Assembly: GCA_025786725.1 (NCBI GenBank)
Contig: JAHLTZ010000002.1
Location: forward strand, 868,001 to 932,000
DNA length: 64,000 nt
DNA from: Syncephalis fuscata
Taxonomy: Eukaryota; Zoopagomycota; Zoopagomycetes; Zoopagales; Piptocephalidaceae
Reading direction: 5' to 3'
A program made the position numbers and the translations under genes. A model generated the notes under the pieces. It was not told the DNA's origin and made no database searches. It worked only from the letters and a program-made list of their open reading frames with translations. Shown here in pieces: positions 39,617-52,600 of this stretch. Position 1 is the first letter of the stretch. Every line of letters starts with the position of its first letter.

Positions 39617-41469
39617 TTAAAGAATAGCTGGAAGGATTTTACCATTGCATGGACCAAATCCAATACGGTAATCTTGTCCCTGGCAGTAGCCTGCTAAGTT
39701 GACCTGGTCACCATCTTCAATAAATTTACGAGTTAGTCCACTGCCAACATCGACGTCTTTTTGACCGGTCCAGGATAGTTCTAACATAGAACCAAATGAT
39801 TCTTCCACCTAGCAACACATGGTAAGTTGTCTATATACTCTTGATAATCATTATACTACTTACTGGTCCACTGATGGTGCCACTACCGCACAAATCACCA
39901 GTACGCATGTTACAGCCATTAACCGTGTGATGAACTAGCTGCTGTTTGAATGTCCAGTACATATACTTGAGATTGGATTGGCAAACTGTCTTGGCTTCAC
40001 TATGACCAGCCGCTATAGTTGTATTGACATTATTGTATTTAAATTAGATTAAATAATAAAATATAGCACTTGATACTTGCGTGTAATTTGGACCTCTAGA
40101 TTAATGTCATAGCCACTTGATACACTATCACACAAATATCCCAATGGTTTGGGGTCCTAATAGTAATATAGTATAGTATAGTATAGTATATTATAGTATA
40201 ATATAATTAGATCAATCTAATAAATACTAATTATGATAATTACCTGGACAGGTGGTGAACAACGGAATGGCTCCAATGCATCCATAGTGACTACCCATGC
40301 AGAAATAGTAGTGCCAAAGTTTTTACCCAAGAATGGACCTAATGGAACATACTCCCATGCTTGAATGTCGCGTGCTTATAACAATGAGTAAGTATTATAG
40401 AACACAGTTAATATAGCAGTGTTATTAACTTACCACTCCAGTCATTGAGAAGAACGGCACCAAAGATATGATTATCAGCTTCGTGCATAGTAATTGGCTT
40501 GCCCAATGGATTGCCTGTGCCAACGAGGAATCCCTATAATTCAATTATATACAGATACAGTTACCTATTAGTTGTTTTATTATTGTTTTATCTTTTTAAT
40601 TACCATTTCCAATTCAAAATCAAGACGGGTAGAGGCACCAAACACAGGTGGCTGATCCTTTACCGGGCATCGTTGACCACATGGACGACGTAGTTCAGTG
40701 CCACTGACTACTACCGATGAGGCACGTCCATGATATCCAACGGGTAGATGTGTCCTATTACACACACATATATATATATTAATTAGCTATTGGTTAGTAT
40801 TACAAGTAAACTAGCTTACCAGTTGGGCATCAAAGCATTCTCTTTGCCGCGGAACATGATACCAACATTAGTGGCATGCTCTTTTGATGCATAAAAGTCG
40901 GTGTAGTCGCCAATTTCGACAGGAAGATGCATTTTTACACTAGATAGTGAAATCAATGCTTTTTGGCGGAGTGTTGTATTGTCACGTAGTACTGGCTCGT
41001 CCACCGATAGAATATGTTGCAAGAAACGACGGGTTGCTTGCCATATGGGTTTACCTAGTGACATGAATGCATTAAGAGTAGACTATATGCACATAGCAAT
41101 GTGAATGATTAATGATTATATCACCATCATATTGTTATAACCATTAGTATTCAACTCATTTAGCATTTTTTATTTATTTACCTGAGAAAAAACATGAAGG
41201 GCCTTCTCGCCTAACTCTGGAACGTGCTTTTCAATCAAGCCAGAAGCAGCCAATGCATTCATATCTACAACATAGTCTCCAATGGCCACACCTGGCCGAG
41301 GTGTTGGCTATAAACAATCAGTTAATGTACAATGTTTTATTGGCTACAAATAGACTGCTTGGCCATTAAAGCTTACGTTATGTACAGTGGAAAAGATACC
41401 CCATGGAAGGTTTTGAATAGGAAAGTCAGAGTCGGGTGACACTTGAATAAACGACTGAAGTGAAGCCAT
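39617..41469 (-). CDS. FAH: Fumarylacetoacetase (tyrosine/phenylalanine degradation)
   Basis: Cleaves 4-fumarylacetoacetate to fumarate and acetoacetate, the last step of tyrosine catabolism. Nine exons: 41377-41469, 41182-41307, 40820-41082, 40604-40754, 40434-40533, 40244-40374, 40081-40156, 39864-40012 and 39617-39808; 426 aa, the family length. Key blocks: [15 protein letters not shown] (metal Asp and catalytic His region), [60 protein letters not shown]-type [14 protein letters not shown] and GYCQG...RIGFG. The seventh intron (40013-40080) has a GC donor (GCAAGT) instead of GT; no GT choice keeps the frame. It is divergent from the aldehyde dehydrogenase, the two ATGs about 260 bp apart. 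Confidence 0.97.
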
Positions 41470-41730
41470 GGCAGCAGTAAATGTTAAAATGTTCAGCAGG
41501 CGTGGGAGTAATATTAGAGCAGTGGCAAATAGAAAGGAAAGGAAAAGGAAAGGAAAATGGGGCAGTGTTCAAATGACGTATTCAAATAAGTCGGTGCACG
41601 TTATGCGTAGTGACGTGCCCACGTGTATTTATAGAAAGAATAGAGTACAAGTGAGGGCTGTATTGATTTAAATAGCTACAATGCAGGTACCAATAAATGA
41701 TTATTCCAATTCTGTTCTATTGTTATTCCA
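41470..41730. promoter_or_regulatory. Bidirectional promoter between FAH and aldehyde dehydrogenase
   Basis: Only about 260 bp separate the two divergent start codons. A GGAAAGGAAAAGG purine tract lies at about 41536-41560 and TATTTATAG at about 41626-41634. Co-regulation of the two catabolic genes is an inference. Confidence 0.45.
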
Positions 41731-43239
41731 ATGTCTATTACTGCCTCTTTAAAACAGCAGTTGCGTGGCTGTATTGCGCCGTTTATTGGTGGACAGTTTT
41801 TAACCAGTGCCGCTCGACCCACCCGTTCCGTAACTAGCCCTATAGATGGCGCTGAGTTGGCCAGTATAGCCCATGCCACCATAGCCGATGTTGATCAAGC
41901 CGTGGACCAAGCACGCAAGGCCATCCATCGAGATGCACCATGGGCCAATTTTACAGGCGCTCATCGTCGTGACGTGCTTCTATCGTTGTCTGATGTAGTA
42001 CGCGATCATCGCGATGAATTTGCCGCGCTAGAATCAGCTAACAGTGGAAAACCACTTGACGATGCGTATCTCGAAATGGATGATGTTATCGAGTGCTTCA
42101 GATGGTATGCTGGGTGTGCCGATCGTCTTCATGGAGTCATGGCTTTGCCAGGAGGCACGAATCCAACGATGCGCCAGTATACGCTACGGCAGCCAGCCGG
42201 CGTCTGTTCCATGGTCGTTAGTTTTAACTATCCATTGATGTTGGCTGCGTGGAAGCTGGCACCAGCACTGGCGTGTGGCAATGCCGTTATATTGAAACCA
42301 GCCATTCAAACGCCATTAAGCAGTTTAAGATTTGCTGAATTAACGGCAAAATTATTACCGCCTGGTGTACTTAATGTATTACCAGGTGGTGCGGATATTG
42401 GCCAAGCATTATCAAATCATGTAAATATTGATCGTTGTAGCTTTACCGGATCTACGGCAGTGGGCCGTGAGATATTGCGTGCATCAGCCGGTAGTAATTT
42501 GAAGCGGTGTACACTTGAATTGGGCGGCAAAGCAGCAATGATTGTTATGCCCGATGCCGATATGAAACGAGCTATTCGTGATGTTTTTGACATGGCATTC
42601 ACCAATACTGGACAAAACTGCTGTGCGGGTACACGTCTTTTAGTACATGCAGATATTTACGATAGCTTTATTGCTCAATTAAAGGCCCATACTGAGGCAG
42701 CACAGCTTGGCGTAGCAAAAGGATGCGTGATGGGTCCGCTAATTGATAGAATACAACGAGATCGTGTTGTTGCTTACATTGAACGTGCCATTGCTGATCA
42801 TGGACAGCAAGGGGAATTGCTATGCGGTGGACCCAATCTATCGAATGTGCAAGCAGCTTCATTGCCAAAGGAATATCTTGGTATACCGCCAACTATTTTC
42901 CATAAAGTACCCGAGGATGCTCCGCTAGCCTGTGAAGAGATCTTTGGGCCAGTGCTGTCTGTGCTAGCACCATTCCATAGCCTTGATGAGGCGATTGATC
43001 GAGCCAATAGAACACCATACGGATTGTCGGCGGCCATTTGGACACGATCACTATCTAGTGCGGATCGAGCAGTTCGCTTATTGAAAGCGGGAACCGTTTG
43101 GGTAAATCATTGCAATACACTGTATCCTTACTTGCCATTTGGCGGCATCGGACAGAGTGGCTTTGGAAAAGATCTTGGCCAAGAGGCACTCGATGAATTC
43201 AGTGATATTAAAACAGCGTCGATGCTGATGGATGAATAA
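41731..43239 (+). CDS. NAD(P)+-dependent aldehyde dehydrogenase (ALDH9/betaine-aldehyde-like)
   Basis: 502 aa, intronless, unusual here. Oxidises an aldehyde to the acid. The ALDH fold is complete: SFNYPLMLAAWKLAPALACGNAVILKPA (cofactor region; the usual PWN is SFN, the catalytic Asn kept), FTGSTAVGREI, LELGGKAAMIV (general base Glu), NTGQNCCAGTR with nucleophile Cys297, EEIFGPVLSVL and LPFGGIGQSGFGKDLG. Overall resemblance is to ALDH9A1 and betaine/4-trimethylaminobutyraldehyde dehydrogenases, but substrate is not readable from sequence. No targeting peptide is obvious (MSITASLKQQLRG). Lack of introns could mean retrocopying or simple loss; codon use looks like its neighbours. Confidence 0.93.
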   Translation: MSITASLKQQLRGCIAPFIGGQFLTSAARPTRSVTSPIDGAELASIAHATIADVDQAVDQARKAIHRDAPWANFTGAHRRDVLLSLSDVVRDHRDEFAALESANSGKPLDDAYLEMDDVIECFRWYAGCADRLHGVMALPGGTNPTMRQYTLRQPAGVCSMVVSFNYPLMLAAWKLAPALACGNAVILKPAIQTPLSSLRFAELTAKLLPPGVLNVLPGGADIGQALSNHVNIDRCSFTGSTAVGREILRASAGSNLKRCTLELGGKAAMIVMPDADMKRAIRDVFDMAFTNTGQNCCAGTRLLVHADIYDSFIAQLKAHTEAAQLGVAKGCVMGPLIDRIQRDRVVAYIERAIADHGQQGELLCGGPNLSNVQAASLPKEYLGIPPTIFHKVPEDAPLACEEIFGPVLSVLAPFHSLDEAIDRANRTPYGLSAAIWTRSLSSADRAVRLLKAGTVWVNHCNTLYPYLPFGGIGQSGFGKDLGQEALDEFSDIKTASMLMDE

Positions 43240-43452
43240 ATAATTGGGCTTTTGCAACAATCTAGATTAACATATACATTTATCGTTTTATTGGCTGATA
43301 TTGTGGCTTACAAAGTAATAAATATTAACATAGATGTAATCAATTATAATGTTATTAATCCAATTTTACTATCTATGACATTTTTACTATTTATATATTT
43401 ATATATGCTACTAATTTAAATAATAAAAAGCCAAGTTTAATTAAATATTTTA

Positions 43453-45362
43453 TTAATCAAGTAGCGAGTTTCGGTAAACTCTGGCCATTTTGGTGATGTG
43501 CCTCGTTAATCGACGATACGGGGGATTTTCTTCAACGATGGTTTCGCATCCAATTGTAGTCATGCCGCCAAATGGCATATGATTCTTAACCGTTTTATCA
43601 AGTTTAGGCCAGCGAATGCCAAGTGCCGCTAGAAATACAAGTGCGCGAATGAGGTAGGCTGTGTCGTACATGCCATCGATCGTGGCAAACTGTTGAAGGG
43701 ATGATAGTGTTTCGTTCTTTAAAATTATTATAAACCATATTCCAAATATTAAATAAGTGATACAGCCAAATGCAGAAAAACATGCTAGCTAATGATATAT
43801 AATGTTTAGTGCCTAAATTATATATTTCAGCTGTTGTTTACCTGAATAAAACGAAAATAGCCTTCGGGATGTTTCTTTAGTTTGTGTGCACTACGTCCAA
43901 ACCATATTGCTATTGCACCATATATTGTTATGCGTTTATTCGTTGACACGGTTCAATTACTTACTGAATCCGCCGAAAATAAGAACATCCATAAAGTACG
44001 CCAGATGTATCATATACAATAGCACATATACAAAGTCAACCTTGCTTGCACTCCATAGGTAGCTAGTGTCGTAGGAGGTTAGTCTGCATATGAATAGAGC
44101 AATTTGCATTGCCAAGTCCAAAATAATCATTATTCGAAGAAACAGAATAGATTTTTTTGAAAACATATTTCTTCCAACAATTGACCTAAATAATTATTAG
44201 TACTGCTATTTCTGTTTTTTTTTGCTTATATGTTTAAAGTTGGTTCATTACATACCAGTGCCAAAGTATCAATTCAAAGGGCAGCTTTGATAAAGTGCTA
44301 TAGATTGCACTTTGATTGGAAAAGACTTCAGTCATACTAATTAAATGCATCGAAAATACTAAATTTGAAATTCAATTAATACGTATTAATAAGCGTGTTA
44401 CATTTACATACATATGCAATATACGATAGTAATAATAAATGATAATAAAAGAAGATCTGAATACAGTTTCTTCAGCTTGATCAGCATCAAAGTACGTGCA
44501 CATGCATAGCTAAAAGCTATAAGCAACTGCGAAAATAGAATTAGCAATAGTTATACGATAGCAGAGCTACATACCAGTGAAAAGTATAACCATTTGTAGG
44601 CAATGAAGCCAGAAGATAAAAATAAATCATTCCATTCGCCGGGTTCTATTCAAATGGTCTAATGCTTAGTAAAACTATAATTTGTATTCAAATCCTCAGA
44701 TACCTTGTTCGGCAACATAGTAAATGGCGCTTTGATTGTTGAGCAGTAGATTTTTAATAATCTCACTATTATCAGAATTGATGGTAGTGACAGTCATGGA
44801 TGGAGGTCTAACAGGATCTACAAATACTTGATCCTTAATGTATGAAACCATTTCGGCATCCCATAAACCATGTAAATCGATATAGTCGAGCAAAATCAAA
44901 AGTCGGATAGGCGGGAATCCAGCGTGCGACAATTGCTGCGTCATATTGTTGATGGCTCTAACAGCCTACAAGAAACGTCAATACAGTGCTGCTACTAACA
45001 AACAGACCTACCTGCTCTTTAGTCTCACAATTGGCTTTTTTCATACTATAGTAGTTGAGAATTAAAGCCGAGTCTGGATAAGCAGAAGCTATTTTTGCTT
45101 GTTTCTGGATATTTGGACTGAATGTACGAAAAGGTTTAACGATACAGGCACCGTAAGATGCCTCATTTTCAAACCTTCCAGCAACAGCAATGCCATCATA
45201 TCTATAATATGGCACTCTATCGAGAAAATAGTCTGAGGTAGGATAGGATGTTTCCGTATTGTTATCTCCTATTACGGTAATTTTTGCATTGGCAATATTA
45301 AGCTGAACAAACAAATAAATACATACAATTAATACTAAGCGATTAAAATTGAATTGATACAT
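43453..45362 (-). CDS. Seven-transmembrane protein with secreted PA-like N-terminal domain (paralogue B)
   Basis: Minus-strand exons: 45012-45362, 44704-44965, 44575-44645, 44412-44526, 44256-44358, 43965-44185, 43842-43909 and 43453-43716; 484 aa. It has a signal peptide (LVLIVCIYLFVQLNIANA), an ectodomain with matching landmarks (SDYFLDRVPYYRYDGIAVA, NCETKEQ, AGFPPIRLLILLDYIDLHG), EPGEWNDLFLS before TM1, and the same series of hydrophobic segments ending TAYLIRALVFLAALGIRWP. Intron phases 0,1,0,1,2,1,0 equal those of 20328-22345, and exons 3, 4 and 7 have the same length (71, 115, 68). The cytoplasmic tail is much shorter (about 40 residues). Function unknown; same hypotheses as paralogue A. 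Confidence 0.8.
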
Positions 45363-46665
45363 AGTGTATAATGAAAGAAAATGAAATAATGCAAAAACGG
45401 TTGAAATAGTCAATGGCCTTAATAAAAGAAACCATGCCTTGTATCCGCATGATTAATAACCGGTTTAATCAACCAGTGTGTTCCATGCGTTACGCATTCA
45501 GTGCATTAAGCATATGTTCGGTAGTAAACGATCACATGGCGTTTTGATGCTGAGGGCATTGAACTGTGCAGACATGCGTGCTTTCACATGGATTTTCAAC
45601 ACATGCGCCATTTAAGTTACAGAGACTTTCTGAAATTAAGCACAAACATTCCAACGCTGGTCATTGCAATTGCTTTTGCCACAGCTTAAAGTTTATCAAA
45701 TCAGGATTTGTTAAACTGTAATATGGTTGGTTATTACCTGGATTTGACTCAATGTGAGTGCTGCGCTCTAGGCTTGATACTATTTTTGCCACATTTTCTA
45801 TTTCTACTGGATACACACAGGTAAGTTAAGGCCTCAAAGTTTTTTTATTTTTTAAATATTGTTTTATACATTTGTTAGTATAGAATGCGATACTTTATAA
45901 TATACTGCAACTTTTATGAGCAGCATATATCATGGCACTGTTGCCTCATTCAATCATAAGTCAGTATATGGTGCAATGACGACGCCGCCATTGCGAGAGC
46001 GGTATAATCATTTTATATTTCATAAATCCAATAAATAAACATAGCATTTAGAAAGAATTACTTTATGCTGTGCTTTGAATAAAGGTATGTTGCGTTTAAA
46101 TCCATTTACAAATGCGATTTGTGACTTAGTATCATGCTTTTAAAAGTATTTTAAAAAACATTCGTTTCCTCATTGTTAATAAACCGCTCCCTATTGGAAT
46201 GGCATTTTTAAAGCTGATAAACTATAATTTACATTCGCCTTTCTTTTCAATGACATGACTATTTATAAAATTTATTAATATAGACATTGATAAACAATAG
46301 TATGCTTACTTTTAATATTTATGTAAGCAAACCATACCAGTTTCTTTATAGCGCTGAGATATAGTCATATTTTATATTATATAAAACAATACAAACTTGT
46401 GTTTTCTGCAACTAATCGTAATATACAGGGCATATTTTCATAATATTTTTTTATTTGTTTTAGTTTCTTATACACTATGGAGTAATACTTTTGACATGTT
46501 ATTGTCGTGATTAGACTATTATTACAAAAGATATGACGCATCTAAGGGTTACACAATATAAATATTCAAAATACACTTCTAACATGTGTCCATTATAAGT
46601 AGGAGTATATTATCTATTAATAAACTATTGACTGTAAAAGCCAATAAGGGTTTATTGTTCGTCAA
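45363..46665. other. AT-rich spacer, no gene seen
   Basis: No convincing frame, repeat or RNA gene was recognised between the seven-TM gene and the small secreted protein gene. Confidence 0.5.
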
Positions 46666-47198
46666 TTATTTTTGGTTTGGAATGATAACGCATTGATATC
46701 CATTTTCGAGGGTAAACGTATCGATGAGTTTAGGAGATTTAGTAATCTTGGTTCTTTGCTGTTTTTAGTAATAATTGTTAGTTTCGTATGTCTATTGTTA
46801 TAAAAATACTTGCCAGATAATTTAAATAGAACTCCTCGCGTGTCTTTGTGGGTGGTCGACACCCAACTGTAACTTTAGCTCCCATTAAAAATTCAAATCC
46901 CTTTGGAGCTTGCTTGTTAGCCATAATTGAAGCCATATATTTCATATCATCAGAAGTCATTTCCATGCCGTTAAACCTGATACCGCGTTGGGTGAATGGA
47001 CTAGCTGGATCATTATTTTGATACCCCATGAATGCTGTATGATTAATAGTGTTAGTAAAATAAAACAAATAACTTGAGTAAATACTTACAAAGAAAATCC
47101 ATCGGATCGTCCATGGGCTGACTAACTGCGGGCTGGGTGGCCGATACTAGCATGAGTGCAGTAGCAGTGATAGCAAGAATGGATTTCATCGTAAACAT
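46666..47198 (-). CDS. Small secreted protein, two cysteines
   Basis: Three exons: 47090-47198, 46814-47034 and 46666-46758; 140 aa from the first ATG (137 from the second). Residues 4-27 form a signal peptide (MKSILAITATALMLVSATQPAVS). The mature part is Met-rich (MDDPMDFLSFMGYQ, NGMEMTSDDMKYM) with two cysteines (TVGCRPP and YQCVIIPNQK) that could pair. The second intron (46759-46813) has a GC donor (GCAAGT); using the nearby GT three bases on gives a stop within six codons. A TATTTATAG box on the minus strand lies at 47311-47319. No family was recognised. Confidence 0.6.
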
Positions 47199-49626
47199 GG
47201 CTATGATAAAGTTCAGTTGTTGAGTAAAAGACTGTGCTTTCTAAGAGAATATGCGTAAAGAAAAGGTAGTATGTGATGGTTAGCCAAACAAGTATGCTAA
47301 AAAATGCAGGTATTTATAGTAAAATACACCATATAACAGTCGATGTATTTACTATGGCGTTGAACAAATACAGTATACACATGTCTGAGTTGAAGCTATA
47401 AAAGCAGCTCATGGAAATAAATTGAAATCAGCAACCTCCGTTATTCAAATACGGAGTTTGAAAATATAAATGTTTCAGAGTAGCATTTTACTTCCATGTA
47501 TGTATATACTAGATAGTACAAAATAAGCAAGATGCAATTCAATGCAGTAATGCCATTTTTATGTGACTGTTATCTCAAATACCGATATCAAAAAAATTAT
47601 GCAAAAAACTTTTTTAGATGTTGTGAATCGAGGCTATCTTTTTTGGAGCTATTAATTGATACTCAGATAGAGATGCTGTAGATCTAAACACAGATTCTGA
47701 TAACATGCATTGTGGCTAATTAGAGAGTATGTAACTTTTAAAACAAGACAAATGATTGTGATTATGATAGTTAGTAGTTTTGAGTTGTATCATTTAGTAA
47801 TAGATTATCATTTGATTCAAATATCAGTATATACATAAAGTATGATGCATGAGTTTAGACATTATAGTATTAAGAGTTATAAGCCTTGCTTTAAAAGAAT
47901 AATAAAATTAAATAATGCCGAATTGACGGCTCATTTGATAATATTATACTCTGACACGCAAAAAGATTTTGCTTAAACTAGAAGGCTTAGAATGGCAATG
48001 GCCATGCTTAAGGAAATGGTTTGTTACGGAATTGGTTTGAGTTTACAATTTCAGTTTTATTCCTAAGCTTATTTTTAGTAAAACATTTTGCTTTTGCATT
48101 TTTGCGGTCACCATATACAAATCTTAATGGAAATACTATTTTTACATTCTATAGAATATTCTGTATACTACAAATGTGTTAAATATTAAAATGGCGCATA
48201 ATTGAATATACTAATATAGCCTAAGACTGGTTTACTACATATCAAACTCGATACAGTCAGCTTGTCAGTTTGAGCATTTTGTTTTTTTTTTTGTCAGTTT
48301 TGTAGTCTATTTTGTTCTAGCTAAGCATGCCGATTTAGCCAAATTCCTAACAATTTAACGATTAGATTTGCATATTAGTTCACACAGTAAATCACTGTCC
48401 ATTGGTTGCTTGTTAGGTATTGCAGGTCAATCGGCGTACATAACTATAAATAATAGAATAGCTAGTTTGATGCGCCATACATAATATTTTATTAATAAAA
48501 TATTCATTACCAATTGCATATATTTCATTAGTTGATTTTACTCCAATCCATGTTTTCTACGGTATTCTGATGCTCTTGTAAAACGTGGATGCATTGTGCA
48601 ATAGTTTATAAAGTTGATTGTTTGTACAAAACTACTTTATCATGCTATTTACAGCCTAATATTACCTAACTATTGATGCATGTGTAGGATTGTATGGCTA
48701 ATATATATATATATAACTAGTGTCGATCGTTTGTAAGATTAAGTATACAAATAGTTTATAAAAATAAAGCACAGTAAATACAGAAATCTTTGATAAACAA
48801 TGATATAACTACAAAGCCATATATAATCAGTTTTAATTGATGTGCATTCTAGTGGCGCTGTAATTTCTTACTTTAGATGGCATTATAATAAAATAACCTG
48901 TTTATACGAATACAACTTTAATTCATAAATGTGGTACAGGGGTGAATGCTGGTTATATGGTAGAATTGCAATGGTGATATTACAATTGCTTATTGTAGTC
49001 TATTATCAATCTTAATTTAAATATTTGCTTGCGTAAAAAAGGTGTTATAACATTAAATTATTACGACTACAAAAGCATCATTATAATAGTCATGTAATTC
49101 AATTAATCCCATATATACTTTTATTCAAAATCTGGTACTATTTAAGTTATTGCCATTAAATATACATATTACTAGTAGATATTGATTTTAACATTTTTTG
49201 TATAATGTTGTGTCTAAAATTACTCATTGCTATTAGTGTATTTAATACATACTGTTTTATTTTCTATTTATACTGGATATTTAACTTAAACATCCATCTA
49301 TCTATAATTGAATAAAACTCTTACATAACTTATTGACACCAATAGAGTTGTCACATCGCATAATTTAACTTCTAAAAGTTAATATATGGTGTAATGGCTG
49401 TGGCATCCAAGTGGAAATAATACATTAATAGTAAATCGCTAAACAGTTGTATTTTATTTTTCACTTGCTTCAATAATATTGTTTGACGATTTATTCTTGC
49501 TAAATTCTTTTTCTTAGATTCCAATCTATTTTGTGCGTTTTGAACATATGCTAGCGTGCATAAGGTTTTTGTCTAACACTTTATTCTAGTAATTGACAGC
49601 GTGTACCCGTGCAGTAACTGTGTCGC
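47199..49626. other. AT-rich gene-poor stretch
   Basis: About 2.4 kb without coding potential, RNA gene or repeat that I can recognise. It separates the accessory genes from the conserved block starting with DNA polymerase gamma. Confidence 0.5.
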
Positions 49627-52600
49627 ATGTGGTCGGCGACAAGACAATGTCGCCTGGCGATCCTAGCCAGTACGCATTATGGCGGCAAAGTACAGCGCTT
49701 AGGCTGTAGTCGGTCAACTAAGCTAATGAATGCAGCACGCAATAGCTGCATTAGTCGTTCACTATCAGCTCAGTATTATCATAAAAGCAATGCAGCGGCG
49801 CAAACAACCACTGCGGCATCTACTGCTCCATTAAGCCCTGTAGATATTGGCGCAATGACGGGTATTAGCTTTAAATGATATATTAAAATTAACGTATTAA
49901 CGCGATCAATAGAGCGTAGAATGAACAAACTTGGTGTACAAATGCTAACACCCACCTTATGGACACAGCTATTTGGACGGGAGGGTCGCTTGGCTGAGGA
50001 ATTAGGCGCAGAAGAGCTTGAAATTGCAAAAGCACATTTGCAACAACAAGGCATTTGGGGAAAACTAGGAGAGCCGGTTGAGGATACACCATTTTCATTG
50101 CCATCTCTACATGGTAAAAATATTGAAGAACATATATCTAATATTGGCAGTCAAATGGCACAACCTTATTTACAAATGGCCAAGACATTTGCTGAAAATA
50201 TAAAAATACCAGATCGACCAGATCGATGGCTATTTAATTCAGGCTGGACGCGATATACACCCGATGGACGAGCAGAGCCTGTGCCATGGCCCACCGAAAA
50301 TGTATTGGTATTTGATGTTGAGACATTGCCACGAGAAAGCCCGCATGCAGTGCTGGCCTGTGCTGCCTCCTCGAAGGCATGGTATGGATGGTTATCGCCA
50401 TGGCTAACAAATGAATCCACCTCAAGTGAGCATTTGATTCCAATGGGAGGTGGGCCCGACAAGAAGGAGCGTGTCATCATTGGACATCATGTAGGCTATG
50501 ATCGCGCGCGTGTACTTGATGACTATAACCTACAAGCATCAAACATCGGCTACATAGACACATTGAGTCTGCACGTAGCTGTAAGTGGTCTATGTACACG
50601 ACAACGTTCTGGCTGGTTGAAATTCTCTAAAGCTGTTGATCAAGGTGATTACGAATATTTAAAAGAACACCATGAATCAATGAAGTACTTTGACGTTAGT
50701 TCTGTGAATAGTTTACGTGAAGTAGCACGATTTCATTGTCAAATTGAACTGAAAAAAGAGCTACGCGATATATTTACAGAGGGTGCACTTTATGACGTAC
50801 AATCCAACTTTCAGCATTTAATGCACTATTGCGCACTTGATGTCAAAGCAACACACGGTATTTATTGCGTTGTATTTCCTAAATTTCTAAAGAAATGTCC
50901 ACATCCCGTTGCATTTTTTGGTATGCTGCAAATGGGCAGCTCATTTCTTACCGTTAATGAAGGCTGGCCGCAGTATATTGCTCGATCCGAGTGTACTTAC
51001 CAGCAACGTTCAAAGCGCGTTGAAAGTAAATTAAGAGAGCTGGCACAAACAGCATTGGAAGAAGCAAATCCTTTATTAGATCCTTGGCTGCGCCAACTTG
51101 ATTGGAAAAAAGCCGAGTTGCGTATGACTAAGCCAAAGTATCTTAAAAATGGCAACTATGCGAAAAATGGTGAGCCGCGTCCAGTAGCACGACAATTTAT
51201 GCCTGGATATCCCCAATGGTATCGTGATTTGTGCGATAGAACGACAAAGCTGCCCAAACTAAGTACAAGAGCAAGAATTGCGCCACTGCTTCTTAAGCTG
51301 AAATGGAATGGCTTTCCATTGTATTATAGTCAACTGCATGGATGGACATTTAGAGTGCCACGCGATGCCGATTTCACCACCAAATCTAAGCCATTAAACT
51401 TTCCACGTAAACCACTTGAAGATGGAGTAGCTAATCCTAGTCTAGAAACATCGGATCTTGTAGATCTACTTCCTTCTGATCAGGATCCAGAAGATATCGA
51501 GCTGCTTAATGCCGAATACGAACCTATTCCGGCCGAGGATCTTGACGGCATTTACTATCGAATTCCGCATAAAGATGGCGATGCGGCACGATGCGGTAAT
51601 CCATTGGCTAAAAATTACATTAGTGCATTTGAAGATGGCATACTTACATCCGAGTATCCATTGGCGCGAGAAGCATTAGCAATGAATGCATCATGTTCCT
51701 ACTGGATCAGTGCACGTGAACGAGTTCGTTCTCAGTTTGTAGTTTGGGACGATACAACTGATGCCACAGCTATTAAAAGCAATGTTGAGCATCTTACAGC
51801 AAAGCTAGGCTATGCCAGCGTGGCCAAATTCGATACGGAAGACAGTAGCTCAATCGGATTGGATGAAAAGATACTGACTGTTCCTCAAGTACGGCCTACC
51901 GCCGGTGTTCATTTGGGTGTGCCTTCTCGCGGACCAGGCACAGGCAATGGCATGATTTTGCCACAAATTAATACGATGGGTACAATTACTCGTCGAGCAG
52001 TTGAACCAACTTGGATGACCGCCAGTAATGCAAAGAAGAACCGTATTGGATCGGAACTGAAATCGACCATCCGTGCACCGCCCGGCTATCGAATTATTGG
52101 TGCCGATGTCGACTCGGAAGAACTATGGATCTCTAGTCTAATTGGAGATGCACAATTCGGTGCCCATGGAGCCACGGCATTTGGTTGGATGACGCTACAA
52201 GGCACCAAGTCAGCCGGCACCGATATGCATTCCAAAACAGCGAGTATTCTTGGTATTAATCGTGACCATGCTAAGATATTTAATTATGGACGAATTTATG
52301 GTGCGGGCATTAAGTTTGCCACTCAGTTATTAATGCAATTTAATCCAAATATGGACGAGGAAACGGCACAACGACGATCGTGGGATTTATACGCGGCTAC
52401 CAAAGGTAATAAATGGCACAGCGATACGCCATTTAATCGAGGATTTTGGTTTGGTGGCAGTGAAAGTTACGTATTTAATGCCCTGGAGAGTATTGCCACG
52501 TCAGATGCACCAAAAACGCCAGTTCTAGGCTGTTCAATTACCGATGCGCTTACACCGGAATATACAGAACGACAGGTAAGTTGTTGTGTATCAACATAAG

